A stretch of 64,000 bases of DNA from Endobacterium cereale (GCF_009617585.1 NZ_WIXI01000035.1:1-64000); one strand, 5' to 3'. Counted from the first letter of the stretch, positions 47,673 to 56,429 are shown. The notes: generated by a model not told the origin, from the letters alone. A program made the numbers and translations.

Positions 47673-47697
47673 CTTGATAAATCATAGGTTTATCAAG
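47673..47697. promoter_or_regulatory. Perfect 9-bp inverted repeat upstream of pdhA (possible operator)
   Basis: CTTGATAAA and TTTATCAAG are separated by seven bases, 130 bp before the pdhA ATG. The symmetry, AT-rich arms and the absence of a T-run suggest a protein-binding site for the pdh operon, though a hairpin after the ftsB gene is possible. Confidence 0.5.
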
Positions 47698-47826
47698 CAT
47701 GTGAGCCATGCAAATATGGCATTGCTGGGGCGCTCTTTTGTCCCTATGTTACGCCTCGAAACCGGGACGCGCCACAATGGTATGGCGAGCCCTACTTCGA
47801 TAAGCGCAGTACATAGGGAGGGATTG

Positions 47827-48897
47827 ATGGCGCCTGCAAAAACCGCGTCTACATCCGGCCGCAGATCCGCGGCAAAGTCTGCAAACAAATCCGTTTCCAA
47901 ATCGGCTCCTAAGGAATTCACCGGCAAGAACACGCCGGATTTCGACAAGGAAGATGAGCTTCACGCCTATCGTGAAATGCTGCTCATCCGCCGTTTTGAA
48001 GAAAAGGCCGGCCAGCTTTACGGCATGGGCTTCATCGGCGGCTTCTGCCACCTCTATATCGGCCAGGAAGCTGTCGTTGTCGGCATGCAGATGGCCCAGA
48101 AAGAGGGTGATCAGGTCATCACTGCCTATCGTGACCACGGTCACATGCTCGCGGCAGGCATGAGCCCGCGTGGCGTTATGGCGGAATTGACCGGGCGTCA
48201 GGGCGGCTTGTCCAAGGGCAAGGGCGGCTCGATGCACATGTTCTCGAAAGAGAAGCATTTTTACGGCGGTCACGGCATCGTCGGTGCGCAGGTCTCGCTC
48301 GGCACGGGTCTCGCCTTCGCGAATTCCTATCGCGGCAATGACAGCGTTTCGGTCGCCTATTTCGGCGATGGCGCTGCCAACCAGGGCCAGGTCTACGAGA
48401 GCTTCAACATGGCAGCTCTCTGGAAACTGCCGATCATCTATATCGTCGAGAACAACCGTTACGCCATGGGTACGTCGACTGCCCGTGCGACGGCGCAGGC
48501 GAACTATTCCATGCGCGGTGTTGGTTTCGGCATTCCCGGTGTCCAGGTGGATGGCATGGATGTTCGCGCCGTCAGGGCTGCGGCTGAAGAGGCGCTCGAG
48601 CACTGCCGTTCCGGCAAGGGCCCGATCATCCTCGAAATGCTGACCTACCGTTATCGTGGTCACTCGATGTCCGACCCGGCCAAGTATCGGTCCAAGGAAG
48701 AAGTCCAGAAGATCCGCTCCGAGCAGGATCCGATCGAGCAGGTGCGCCAGCGCATTCTCGATGGCGGCTGGGCAACCGAAGACGATCTGAAGGCGATCGA
48801 CAAGGATATCCGCGACGTCGTTTCGGATTCGGCCGATTTTGCACAGAACGACCCCGAGCCGGATGCATCCGAGCTCTACACCGACATCTTGCTCTGA
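47827..48897 (+). CDS. pdhA: Pyruvate dehydrogenase E1 component, alpha subunit
   Basis: With PdhB it decarboxylates pyruvate and reductively acetylates the lipoyl group of E2. The 356 residues start with an Ala/Lys/Ser-rich tail (about 1-35). The TPP-binding core follows: YREMLLIRRFEEKAGQLYGMG, GFCHLYIGQEA, and the GDG motif VAYFGDGAANQGQVYESFN ending with NN (IVENNRYAMGTS). The RYRGHSMSDPAKYR loop is also conserved. GGGAGGG before ATG 47827 decides the start against 51 upstream codons. First gene of pdhA-pdhB-DUF5076-pdhC. Confidence 0.97.
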   Translation: MAPAKTASTSGRRSAAKSANKSVSKSAPKEFTGKNTPDFDKEDELHAYREMLLIRRFEEKAGQLYGMGFIGGFCHLYIGQEAVVVGMQMAQKEGDQVITAYRDHGHMLAAGMSPRGVMAELTGRQGGLSKGKGGSMHMFSKEKHFYGGHGIVGAQVSLGTGLAFANSYRGNDSVSVAYFGDGAANQGQVYESFNMAALWKLPIIYIVENNRYAMGTSTARATAQANYSMRGVGFGIPGVQVDGMDVRAVRAAAEEALEHCRSGKGPIILEMLTYRYRGHSMSDPAKYRSKEEVQKIRSEQDPIEQVRQRILDGGWATEDDLKAIDKDIRDVVSDSADFAQNDPEPDASELYTDILL

Positions 48898-48918
48898 GCC
48901 GCGGGGAGGAAAGAACAC

Positions 48919-50325
48919 ATGCCTATTGATATCCTGATGCCCGCGCTTTCTCCGACAATGGAAGAAGGCACGCTGTCCAAGTGGCTGAAGAACGAAGGCG
49001 ACACCGTCAAGTCCGGCGACGTCATCGCAGAAATCGAGACCGACAAGGCGACCATGGAAGTGGAAGCCGTCGATGAAGGCGTGATCGGCAAGCTGCTGAT
49101 CGCTGCCGGCACCGAAAACGTCAAGGTCAACACCAAGATCGCGATCTTGCTCGAAGAGGGCGAAAGCGCCGACTCGATTTCCGCCGACGCGCCGAAGGCC
49201 GACGCCGATACGCCGGCTGCGACCTCTGACGCCTCTGGTGGCAAGGCCCGCGAAGCCTCGGAGGAGACGCCGGTTTCCGCCAAGGTTCCGGCGCAGCCGA
49301 AGATCGAAGTCGCTGCCGATCCGGATATTCCGGAAGGCACCGAAATGGTCATGACCACCGTGCGCGAAGCGCTGCGTGACGCCATGGCCGAAGAAATGCG
49401 CCGCGATGGCGACGTGTTCGTGATGGGTGAAGAAGTCGCCGAATATCAGGGCGCCTACAAGATCACTCAAGGGCTGCTGCAGGAATTCGGTGACAAGCGC
49501 GTCATCGACACCCCGATCACCGAGCACGGCTTTGCCGGCGTCGGCGTCGGTGCCGCGATGGCGGGCCTGAAGCCGATCGTAGAGTTCATGACCTTCAACT
49601 TCGCCATGCAGGCGATCGACCAGATCATCAACTCTGCTGCCAAGACGCTTTACATGTCCGGCGGCCAGATGGGTGCTCCGATCGTCTTCCGTGGTCCGAA
49701 CGGTGCTGCTGCCCGCGTTGGCGCCCAGCACAGCCAGGACTACGCATCGTGGTACAGCCAGATCCCGGGCCTCAAGGTCGTCATGCCGTATACGGCAGCC
49801 GACGCCAAGGGCCTGTTGAAGGCTGCCATCCGCGATCCGAACCCGGTCGTCTTCCTCGAAAACGAGATCCTTTACGGTCAGTCGTTCGAAGTTCCGAAGC
49901 TGGATGACTTTGTTTTGCCGATCGGCAAGGCACGCATCCACCGCAAGGGCAAGGACGTGACCGTCGTTTCCTTCGGCATCGGCATGAGCTACGCCACAAA
50001 GGCAGTCGCCGAGCTGGAAAAGGAAGGCATCGATGTCGAACTGATCGATCTGCGCACGCTGCGTCCGATGGATCTTCCGACCGTCATCGAAAGCGTCAAG
50101 AAGACCGGCCGCCTCGTTACCGTCGAGGAAGGTTACCCGCAGAACTCGGTCGGCACTGAAATCGCCACCCGCGTCATGCAGCAGGCCTTCGATTATCTCG
50201 ATGCCCCGATCCTGACGATCGCCGGCAAGGATGTTCCGATGCCTTACGCGGCCAACCTTGAAAAGCTGGCTCTGCCGACTGTCGACGAAGTCATTCAGGC
50301 GGTCAAAACCGTCTGCTACAAGTAG
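48919..50325 (+). CDS. pdhB: Pyruvate dehydrogenase E1 component, beta subunit with N-terminal lipoyl domain
   Basis: A 468-residue E1-beta fused to a lipoyl domain (residues 1-80; lipoylated K43 in [11 protein letters not shown]). An acidic/Ala-Pro linker (80-140) leads to the transketolase-like pyrimidine domain ([27 protein letters not shown]) and the C-terminal domain ([16 protein letters not shown]). The fused lipoyl domain is characteristic of alphaproteobacterial PDH. GGGAGG precedes ATG 48919, 21 bp after pdhA. Confidence 0.97.
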   Translation: MPIDILMPALSPTMEEGTLSKWLKNEGDTVKSGDVIAEIETDKATMEVEAVDEGVIGKLLIAAGTENVKVNTKIAILLEEGESADSISADAPKADADTPAATSDASGGKAREASEETPVSAKVPAQPKIEVAADPDIPEGTEMVMTTVREALRDAMAEEMRRDGDVFVMGEEVAEYQGAYKITQGLLQEFGDKRVIDTPITEHGFAGVGVGAAMAGLKPIVEFMTFNFAMQAIDQIINSAAKTLYMSGGQMGAPIVFRGPNGAAARVGAQHSQDYASWYSQIPGLKVVMPYTAADAKGLLKAAIRDPNPVVFLENEILYGQSFEVPKLDDFVLPIGKARIHRKGKDVTVVSFGIGMSYATKAVAELEKEGIDVELIDLRTLRPMDLPTVIESVKKTGRLVTVEEGYPQNSVGTEIATRVMQQAFDYLDAPILTIAGKDVPMPYAANLEKLALPTVDEVIQAVKTVCYK

Positions 50326-50336
50326 GGGCTGGGCTG

Positions 50337-50630
50337 ATGCCTAAAGCGTCTGTGAAGCAGATCCTGCCGGTTTCCGGTTCTTGGTTCCGAGTGATCGGAA
50401 CCAAGGACAGCCCGGTTCTGGAAAAAGTCGTGTTCTGGGCCTTGGTCAAGACCGAGGACACCGAAGTCATCGTCGGCGTTCCACGCGAAGAGATTGGTGT
50501 GATTGGCGCTGTGGACGGATGGCTTGAAGATGTTGCCGGATATATCGAAGTGCCTGCTGAGCAAGTCGAACGGCTGACGGAACACCCGGAAGAACTTGCC
50601 CAGTTTGAACTTGTTTGGGCGGAGGATTAA
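50337..50630 (+). CDS. DUF5076 family protein
   Basis: A 97-residue soluble protein of unknown function: ILPVSGSWFRVIGTKDSPVLEKVVFWALVKTEDTEVIVGV, ending EELAQFELVWAED. It matches what is annotated as DUF5076 in alphaproteobacteria. It lies 11 bp after pdhB and one base before pdhC, so it is an integral part of the operon and may be a PDH-associated factor (inference from position only). No signal or membrane segment. Confidence 0.82.
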   Translation: MPKASVKQILPVSGSWFRVIGTKDSPVLEKVVFWALVKTEDTEVIVGVPREEIGVIGAVDGWLEDVAGYIEVPAEQVERLTEHPEELAQFELVWAED

Positions 50631-50631
50631 T

Positions 50632-51984
50632 ATGCCAATCAACATCACCATGCCCGCCCTGTCGCCGACCATGGAGGAGGGCAACCTCTCCAAGTGGCTG
50701 GTCAAGGAAGGCGACAAGGTCAAGTCCGGCGACGTGATCGCCGAGATCGAAACCGACAAGGCGACGATGGAAGTCGAAGCCATCGACGAAGGCACGATTG
50801 CCAAGCTCGTCGTTCCGGCCGGCACTGAAGCGGTCAAGGTCAATGCCCTGATCGCCATCATCGCCGAAGAAGGCGAAGACGTTGCTGCCGCTGCCGCCGG
50901 TGCGGGTTCCGCGCCGAAGGCTGAAGCTCCTAAGGCAGAAGCTGCAAAGGCCGAAACCGTTGCGGAAGCTCCGAAGGCTGAAAAGCCGGTTACCGATGCT
51001 GCTCCTGCACCGTCGACTCCGGCTCCGGTGGCCGCCGATGGCAAACGCGTCTTCTCGTCGCCGCTTGCTCGCCGTCTGGCCAAGGACGCTGGCCTTGATC
51101 TGTCTGCCGTCACCGGCACCGGCCCGCATGGCCGTGTCGTCAAGGCTGACGTCGAGAAGGCTGCTGCCGGTGGTGCGAAGGCTGCTCCGGCTGCCGCTGG
51201 CCAGTCTGCCGCGGCTCCGGCTCTCGCCAAGGGTCCTTCGGACGACAACGTGCTAAAACTGTTTGCGGATGGTTCCTACGAACTTCTCCCGCATGACGGC
51301 ATGCGCAAGACGATCGCTGCCCGCCTCACCGAGTCGACGCAGACCGTTCCATCCTACACGATCTCGATGGATTGCCTGCTCGACGCGCTGATGGCGCTGC
51401 GTGCCGACATCAACAAGTCTGCACCGGTGAAGAAGACGGAGAAGGGCGAGGTCCCGGCCTTCAAGCTTTCCGTCAACGACTTCATCATCAAGGCGATGGC
51501 ACTGGCACTGCGCGATGTTCCGATGGCGAACGCCTCCTGGACCTCGACGGCCCGCGTTCTGCACAAGCACGCCGATGTCGGTGTTGCCGTGTCGATTCCG
51601 GATGGCCTGATCACGCCGATCGTTCGCAAGGCGGAAACGAAATCCCTGTCGGTCATCTCCAACGAGGTGAAGGACATGGCCAAGCGTGCCCGTGACAAGA
51701 AGCTGAAGCCGGAAGAATACCAGGGCGGCACGACCTCCGTGTCCAACCTCGGCATGTTCGGCGTCTCCAACTTCACGTCGATCGTCAACCTGCCGCAAGC
51801 TTCGATCGTTTCGATCGGCGCCGGCGTGGAGAAGCCGGTCGTCAAGAACGGCGAGATCAAGGTCGGCACGGTGATGACGGCAACCTTTGCCTTCGACCAC
51901 CGCGTCATCGATGGCGCGCTCGGCGCGGAACTCGCTTCCGCCTTCAAGCGCTACATCGAAAACCCGATGTCGATGCTGGTTTAG
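50632..51984 (+). CDS. pdhC: Pyruvate dehydrogenase E2, dihydrolipoamide acetyltransferase
   Basis: The core of the complex, which transfers the acetyl group to CoA. The 450 residues contain one lipoyl domain (1-80, K43 in [11 protein letters not shown]), an Ala/Pro/Lys linker, the E1/E3-binding domain (about 138-172, SPLARRLAKDAGLDLSAVTG) and the catalytic domain from about 215. The active-site His/Asp are in FDHRVIDGALG. GGAGG precedes ATG 50632, one base after the DUF5076 stop. A palindromic repeat unit begins 11 bp after the stop. Confidence 0.97.
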   Translation: MPINITMPALSPTMEEGNLSKWLVKEGDKVKSGDVIAEIETDKATMEVEAIDEGTIAKLVVPAGTEAVKVNALIAIIAEEGEDVAAAAAGAGSAPKAEAPKAEAAKAETVAEAPKAEKPVTDAAPAPSTPAPVAADGKRVFSSPLARRLAKDAGLDLSAVTGTGPHGRVVKADVEKAAAGGAKAAPAAAGQSAAAPALAKGPSDDNVLKLFADGSYELLPHDGMRKTIAARLTESTQTVPSYTISMDCLLDALMALRADINKSAPVKKTEKGEVPAFKLSVNDFIIKAMALALRDVPMANASWTSTARVLHKHADVGVAVSIPDGLITPIVRKAETKSLSVISNEVKDMAKRARDKKLKPEEYQGGTTSVSNLGMFGVSNFTSIVNLPQASIVSIGAGVEKPVVKNGEIKVGTVMTATFAFDHRVIDGALGAELASAFKRYIENPMSMLV

Positions 51985-51994
51985 TCTGGCCTTT

Positions 51995-52044
51995 CCCTCC
52001 CCCTTGCGGGGAGGGTGTCCGCGTCAGCGGACGGGTGGGGGTGG
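51995..52044. repeat. Left inverted repeat of a DUF559 palindromic unit
   Basis: It contains the stem CCCTCCCC/GGGGAGGG (5-nt loop), a second small palindrome GTCCGC/GCGGAC, and GGGTGGGGGTGG. Its outer and inner parts are repeated in inverse orientation at 52348-52386. The first hairpin may also end the pdhC message. Confidence 0.75.
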
Positions 52045-52065
52045 ATCGACTGGAGGACGCGCTGG

Positions 52066-52347
52066 ATGGCATGGAATCGAGAAAATCCCAATCCACCCAG
52101 CGCTGCGGCCAGTCGCAATGCCGGCCGTCTGCGCAAGACGATGACAGATGCGGAGCGACGCCTTTGGAACGCTCTTCGCAACGAACTACCGAAAGTGCAT
52201 AACTCGCATTTTCGGCGTCAGATGCCGATCGGGAGGCTTGTCTTCGAGGACAGAATTTCCGCGTGATACGCTTCTCGAACAGGGACGTAATGTTGGACAT
52301 GCCATTGGTATTGAGGCGAATTGGAGTGGTGCTTGGTGGTTTTGGAG
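52066..52347 (+). pseudogene. Decayed DUF559 (endonuclease-like) gene
   Basis: The 5' part in one frame reads RLRKTMTDAERRLWNALRN, then HFRRQMPIG, the N-terminal signature of DUF559 proteins (very short patch repair endonuclease-like fold), and stops at 52264-52266. The 3' part, in another frame from about 52255, reads FRVIRFSNRDVM, the family's C-terminal signature. About 40-45 residues that carry the catalytic Asp/Glu region are missing between them, so the gene has an internal deletion plus a frameshift and cannot make an active enzyme. It is enclosed by GC-rich inverted repeats. Confidence 0.75.
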
Positions 52348-52386
52348 CCACCCCCACCCCTAACCCCTCCCCGCAAGGGGGAGGGG
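52348..52386. repeat. Right inverted repeat of the DUF559 palindromic unit
   Basis: CCACCCCCACCC, a TTAGG-type spacer, then the stem CCCCTCCCC/GGGGAGGGG. It is the near-exact reverse complement of the left repeat without the small internal palindrome. The SGNH gene begins 16 bp further right. Confidence 0.75.
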
Positions 52387-52402
52387 AACAGGACGCGAAG
52401 AT

Positions 52403-53041
52403 ATGAAAACCGTTCTCTGCTTCGGCGACAGCATCACCTGGGGTTTCGATCCCGAAGGTCGCGGTCGGCACGCTTTTGAAGATCGCTGGCCAAGCGTTCT
52501 CGCGTCGGCGCTCGGTGAAGGCGTTACCGTCATCGCCGAAGGCCTGAACGGTCGCACCACCGGTTACGACGATCATCTCGCGGATTGTGACCGCAATGGC
52601 GTGAAAAACCTGCCGACGCTGCTGCATACGCATCAGCCGCTCGATCTCGTCGTCATCATGCTCGGCACCAATGACATGAAGCCGGTGATCGCCGGGACCG
52701 CGCATGCAGCACGGGCAGGCATCCAGCGACTGGTCGGCCTGGTCCGTCACCACGAATATTCGTTCGATTACGATGCGCCCGATATCCTGATCGTCTCGCC
52801 GCCACCGCTTGCGGAGACGGCCGATCCGATCTTTTCGGCCATCTTTCGCGGCGGCATCGAACAATCGGCCATGCTGGCCTCGCTCTACCGCGATCTTGCC
52901 GATGATCTTGGTTGCGGTTTTTTCGATGCGGGATCGGTCGCCAAAACCAGCCCGATCGATGGCGTGCATCTCACAGCGGACAATACGCGAGCAATCGGCC
53001 GTGGTTTGGAGCCGATCGTGCGCATGATGCTCGGTCTTTGA
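52403..53041 (+). CDS. SGNH/GDSL hydrolase family protein
   Basis: A 212-residue esterase-like protein without signal peptide. The family blocks are block I CFGDSITWG (nucleophile S10), block II Gly in AEGLNGRTTG, block III LGTNDMK, and block V DGVHLT with the catalytic Asp/His. It resembles arylesterases of the SGNH fold; its substrate is unknown. AGGA nine nucleotides before ATG 52403 lies at the very edge of the right repeat, so the repeat unit may have replaced part of its leader. Confidence 0.9.
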   Translation: MKTVLCFGDSITWGFDPEGRGRHAFEDRWPSVLASALGEGVTVIAEGLNGRTTGYDDHLADCDRNGVKNLPTLLHTHQPLDLVVIMLGTNDMKPVIAGTAHAARAGIQRLVGLVRHHEYSFDYDAPDILIVSPPPLAETADPIFSAIFRGGIEQSAMLASLYRDLADDLGCGFFDAGSVAKTSPIDGVHLTADNTRAIGRGLEPIVRMMLGL

Positions 53042-53109
53042 TCTGGATCAACGGAGGTAATTTGAGGCGGACCTAGCTTGGCCCTTTCCAACCATAGGGG
53101 AACGGGACC

Positions 53110-53382
53110 ATGTCTGAGACGCCGAATGAACTGGCTGAGGAATTTCCGGATTTTCTGGCGCTGATGCGCCATCTCCAGCAGATCGACGGGCATTTCGCCC
53201 AGCTCTGCCGGCGATATGAAGACCTGAACCGGAGAATATTCCAGGCCCAGACACGAAACGAGCCCGCTGACGCGAACCTGCTCATGGATATGTGCAAGAC
53301 GCGGATGCGGCTCAAGGATGAAATCTGCGGGATGCTGGTTCAACCTGAACCAGAAGCGGAAGCGGTCAAGCTGGCGGTATGA
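53110..53382 (+). CDS. DUF465/YdcH-like small helical protein
   Basis: A 90-residue protein predicted to be a helical hairpin: FLALMRHLQQIDGHFAQLCRRYEDLNRRIFQAQT, then LMDMCKTRMRLKDEICGML. The pattern YEDLNRRI and RLKDEI matches YdcH/DUF465 proteins, which are widespread and of unknown function. The ribosome site (GGGGAACGGGA) before ATG 53110 is acceptable. It lies between the SGNH gene and lpd in the same direction. Confidence 0.75.
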   Translation: MSETPNELAEEFPDFLALMRHLQQIDGHFAQLCRRYEDLNRRIFQAQTRNEPADANLLMDMCKTRMRLKDEICGMLVQPEPEAEAVKLAV

Positions 53383-53457
53383 CGCCAGACGCTTCTCATC
53401 CCCAAAGGCTTCAGGCATCCGCCCGAGGCTTAAGACAAAAGAGGATTGGAAGCGCTC

Positions 53458-54903
53458 ATGTCCAACGCTTATGACGTTATCGTAATCGGCTCCGGCCCCG
53501 GCGGTTATATCGCGGCGATCCGCGCAGCTCAGCTCGGCATGAAGGTTGCCGTCGTCGAGCGCGAACATCTTGCCGGCATTTGCTCCAACTGGGGCTGCAT
53601 CCCGACCAAGGCGCTGCTGCGTTCCGCCGACGTGCTGCACACCGCAACCCACGCCAAGGATTACGGTTTGACGCTGGAAGGCTCGATCAAGCCGGACGTC
53701 AAGGCGATCGTTGCCCGTTCGCGTGGTATTGCCGCCCGCATGAACAACGGCGTCGGTTTCCTGTTCAAGAAGAACAAGGTCGATATCATCTGGGGTGAAG
53801 CAAAGATCACCAAGCCGGGCGAAATCGTTGTCGGCAAGATCTCCAAGGAAATCGTCCAGCCGCAGGGTCCTGTGCCGAAGAACACGCTGGGCGAGGGCAC
53901 CTACACCGCCAAGCACATCATCGTTGCCACGGGTGCGCGTCCGCGCGCGCTGCCTGGCATCGAGCCGGATGGCAAGCTGATCTGGACCTATTTTGAAGCC
54001 ATGAAGCCGGAAGAACTGCCGAAGTCGCTGCTGGTCATGGGCTCGGGCGCCATCGGCATCGAATTTGCTTCCTTCTATCGCACCATGGGCGTCGATGTTA
54101 CCGTCGTCGAGATCATGAGCCAGGTCATGCCGGTCGAAGATGCGGAAATCTCTGCCTTCGCCAAGAAGCAGTTCGAAAAGCAGGGCATCAAGATCCTTCT
54201 CGAAGCCAAGGTCGCCAAGATCGAGAAGGGTGCAAACTCAGTCACCGCCACGATCGAGAAGAAGGACGGCTCGTCCGAAAAGATTACGGCTGACCGGATG
54301 ATTTCGGCTGTCGGCGTTCAGGCCAATATCGAAAACATCGGCCTCGAAGCTGCCGGCGTGAAGACCGAGCGTGGTTTCATCGTCATCGACGGTTACGGCA
54401 AGACCAACGTCAATGGCATCTACGCCATCGGCGACGTTGCCGGTGGCCCGCTGCTCGCCCACAAGGCCGAACATGAAGCCGTTGTTTGCGTCGAAAAGAT
54501 CGCCGGCTTGGCCGGAGTGCATGCGACGGACAAGAGCAAGATTCCGGGCTGCACCTATTGCAACCCGCAGGTCGCCTCGGTTGGCCTGACGGAAGCGAAG
54601 GCCAAGGAACAGGGCCGCGATATCCGCGTCGGCCGCTTCTCTTTTGCCGCCAACGGCAAGGCTGTCGCGCTCGGCGAGGATCAGGGCATGGTCAAGACTA
54701 TCTTCGACAAGAAGACCGGCGAACTGCTGGGTGCACACATGGTCGGCGCTGAAGTCACCGAACTGATCCAGGGTTTTGTCGTCGCCATGAACCTGGAAAC
54801 GACTGAAGAAGACCTGATGCACACGATCTTCCCGCATCCGACCATTTCGGAATCGATGAAGGAAAGCGTACTCGACGCCTATGGTCGCGTGCTGAACGCC
54901 TGA
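53458..54903 (+). CDS. lpd: Dihydrolipoyl dehydrogenase (E3)
   Basis: It reoxidises dihydrolipoyl E2 with NAD+. The 481 residues show the FAD motif VIVIGSGPGGYIAAIRAAQLG, the redox disulfide C42-x4-C47 (GICSNWGCIPTK), the NAD-binding LLVMGSGAIGIEFASFY, the second FAD motif GIYAIGDVAGGPLLAHKAEHEA and the C-terminal HPHPTISESMKES with the catalytic His-Glu pair. Close position to pdhABC indicates the PDH-specific E3. ATG 53458 with GGAAG upstream is preferred to TTG 53446. Confidence 0.97.
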   Translation: MSNAYDVIVIGSGPGGYIAAIRAAQLGMKVAVVEREHLAGICSNWGCIPTKALLRSADVLHTATHAKDYGLTLEGSIKPDVKAIVARSRGIAARMNNGVGFLFKKNKVDIIWGEAKITKPGEIVVGKISKEIVQPQGPVPKNTLGEGTYTAKHIIVATGARPRALPGIEPDGKLIWTYFEAMKPEELPKSLLVMGSGAIGIEFASFYRTMGVDVTVVEIMSQVMPVEDAEISAFAKKQFEKQGIKILLEAKVAKIEKGANSVTATIEKKDGSSEKITADRMISAVGVQANIENIGLEAAGVKTERGFIVIDGYGKTNVNGIYAIGDVAGGPLLAHKAEHEAVVCVEKIAGLAGVHATDKSKIPGCTYCNPQVASVGLTEAKAKEQGRDIRVGRFSFAANGKAVALGEDQGMVKTIFDKKTGELLGAHMVGAEVTELIQGFVVAMNLETTEEDLMHTIFPHPTISESMKESVLDAYGRVLNA

Positions 54904-54910
54904 TATTGCG

Positions 54911-54944
54911 GGGCCTCATCCGGCATTGTGTGCGGATGAGGCCC
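54911..54944 (+). terminator. Hairpin after lpd
   Basis: A perfect 12-bp stem (GGGCCTCATCCG and complement, 10-nt loop) begins seven bases after the lpd stop. The following sequence is TAACC, so it is a transcript-end or processing hairpin more than a classical terminator. Confidence 0.65.
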
Positions 54945-54980
54945 TAACCATATCTGGGCTTTGAACATCAGGAGAATGGA

Positions 54981-55226
54981 ATGGGCGTCGGCTGGTTTGC
55001 AGCAATCATCATCGGTGGCCTAGCGGGCTGGCTCGCCGGCAAGCTGATGGATATGCGGTTCGGCATATTCATGAACATCATCATCGGCATTGTCGGCGCC
55101 GTACTCGCCAATGCGATCTTCGACAGCGCCAATATCCATGTCGCCGGCGGATGGCTGGGTTACCTTGTGCAGGGTTTCGTCGGTTCCTGCATTTTGCTAT
55201 TTGTCGCCAAACTCGTCAGGCGTTGA
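54981..55226 (+). CDS. GlsB/YeaQ/YmgE family membrane protein
   Basis: An 81-residue inner-membrane protein with three hydrophobic segments and the Gly-rich pattern of transglycosylase-associated proteins: FAAIIIGGLAGWLAGKLMDM, NIIIGIVGAVLANAIF and YLVQGFVGSCILLFVAKLV. Its function is unknown; relatives are stress-linked. GGAG precedes ATG 54981. It is located between lpd and lipA in the same direction, 39 bp before lipA. Confidence 0.88.
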   Translation: MGVGWFAAIIIGGLAGWLAGKLMDMRFGIFMNIIIGIVGAVLANAIFDSANIHVAGGWLGYLVQGFVGSCILLFVAKLVRR

Positions 55227-55265
55227 CGGGAGGCCGCACCGGAAGCGGCGGAGGAACAGTCTACC

Positions 55266-56240
55266 ATGGTCACCATTCTCGACAGGACGTCGCTCTCTGA
55301 TGAGAAGCGCATCCGTCACCCTGAAAAGGCGCATCGTCCCGATACCGAGGTCATGCGCAAGCCCGAGTGGATCCGCGTCAAGGCGCCGGTCTCCAAAGGC
55401 TATCAGGAAACCCGTTCGATCGTGAAGGAGCACAAGCTCGTCACGGTCTGCGAAGAGGCGGGCTGTCCCAACATCGGTGAGTGCTGGGACAAGAAGCACG
55501 CCACCTTCATGATCATGGGTGAAATCTGTACCCGCGCCTGTGCCTTCTGCAATGTCGCCACAGGCAAGCCCAACGCACTCGATCTGGCCGAGCCGGAAAA
55601 CGTCGCCAAGGCCGTCAAGGAAATGGGCCTGAGCCACGTCGTCATCACCTCGGTGGACCGCGACGATCTGGCCGATGGTGGCGCCGAACACTTTGAAAAG
55701 GTGATCTGGGCGATCCGCGCCGCTTCGCCGCTGACGACGATCGAAATCCTGACGCCGGACTTTTTGAAAAAGCCGGGTGCGCTGGAGCGCGTCGTCGCCG
55801 CCAAGCCGGATGTGTTCAACCATAATATGGAAACGGTTCCGGGCAATTACCTCACGGTTCGCCCCGGTGCGCGTTATTTCCACTCCGTGCGCCTGCTACA
55901 GCGGGTCAAGGAACTGGACCCGACCATGTTCACCAAGTCCGGCATCATGGTCGGCCTCGGCGAGGAGCGCAATGAAGTGCTGCAACTGATGGACGACCTC
56001 AGAACCGCTGACGTCGATTTCCTCACCATCGGCCAGTATCTGCAGCCGACCCGCAAGCATCACAAGGTGGAAGCGTACGTCACGCCGGAAGAGTTCAAGT
56101 CCTACGAGACGGTTGCCTACACCAAAGGCTTCCTGATGGTCGCCTCAAGCCCGCTGACGCGCTCCTCGCACCATGCTGGTGACGATTTCGCGCGTTTGAG
56201 AACGGCTCGTGAAAAGAAGCTTCTCGTGGCCGCCGAGTAA
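55266..56240 (+). CDS. lipA: Lipoyl synthase
   Basis: A radical SAM enzyme that inserts two sulfurs into octanoyl groups on lipoyl domains, here those of PdhB and PdhC. The 324 residues carry the auxiliary cluster ligands C62, C67 and C73 ([12 protein letters not shown]), the SAM cluster ligands C88, C92 and C95 (CTRACAFC) and the C-terminal cluster serine in [13 protein letters not shown] precedes ATG 55266. Its position after lpd ties cofactor synthesis to the PDH operon. Confidence 0.98.
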   Translation: MVTILDRTSLSDEKRIRHPEKAHRPDTEVMRKPEWIRVKAPVSKGYQETRSIVKEHKLVTVCEEAGCPNIGECWDKKHATFMIMGEICTRACAFCNVATGKPNALDLAEPENVAKAVKEMGLSHVVITSVDRDDLADGGAEHFEKVIWAIRAASPLTTIEILTPDFLKKPGALERVVAAKPDVFNHNMETVPGNYLTVRPGARYFHSVRLLQRVKELDPTMFTKSGIMVGLGEERNEVLQLMDDLRTADVDFLTIGQYLQPTRKHHKVEAYVTPEEFKSYETVAYTKGFLMVASSPLTRSSHHAGDDFARLRTAREKKLLVAAE

Positions 56241-56246
56241 GGCCTC

Positions 56247-56429
56247 TTAGCCGGCAACACCCTTGCCGGCAATTCTCTCGCCGCGCTTCTTTTCGCGCAG
56301 TTCGAAGCGGTTTGCGCGTCCTTCCGCCTTCGCCACCTCGATCAGATAGACGAGGAGGGGGAGTTGGTTCATGTCAGCCAGTTGGCGGGCTGATTCCAGC
56401 ATTCTCATGATCTGCGTAAAGTCGTCCAT
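56247..56429 (-). CDS. Small conserved-looking protein, unknown function
   Basis: A 60-residue protein, mostly helical: MDDFTQIMRMLESARQLAD, then LPLLVYLIEVAKAEGR and a Lys/Arg-rich tail. The pattern of a short amphipathic hydrophobic stretch and a basic tail could bind membrane or a partner. It is convergent with lipA, only six bases between the stops. The upstream GGAAGAAG gives a fair ribosome site. I do not know a family; the call rests on start context and codon use. Confidence 0.6.
   Translation of the reverse strand: MDDFTQIMRMLESARQLADMNQLPLLVYLIEVAKAEGRANRFELREKKRGERIAGKGVAG

Noticed and set aside
48919..51000. Recent gene conversion between the lipoyl domains of pdhB and pdhC.
   Set aside because: Protein sequences are almost identical around K43, but many silent third positions differ, so selection on the protein explains the similarity.
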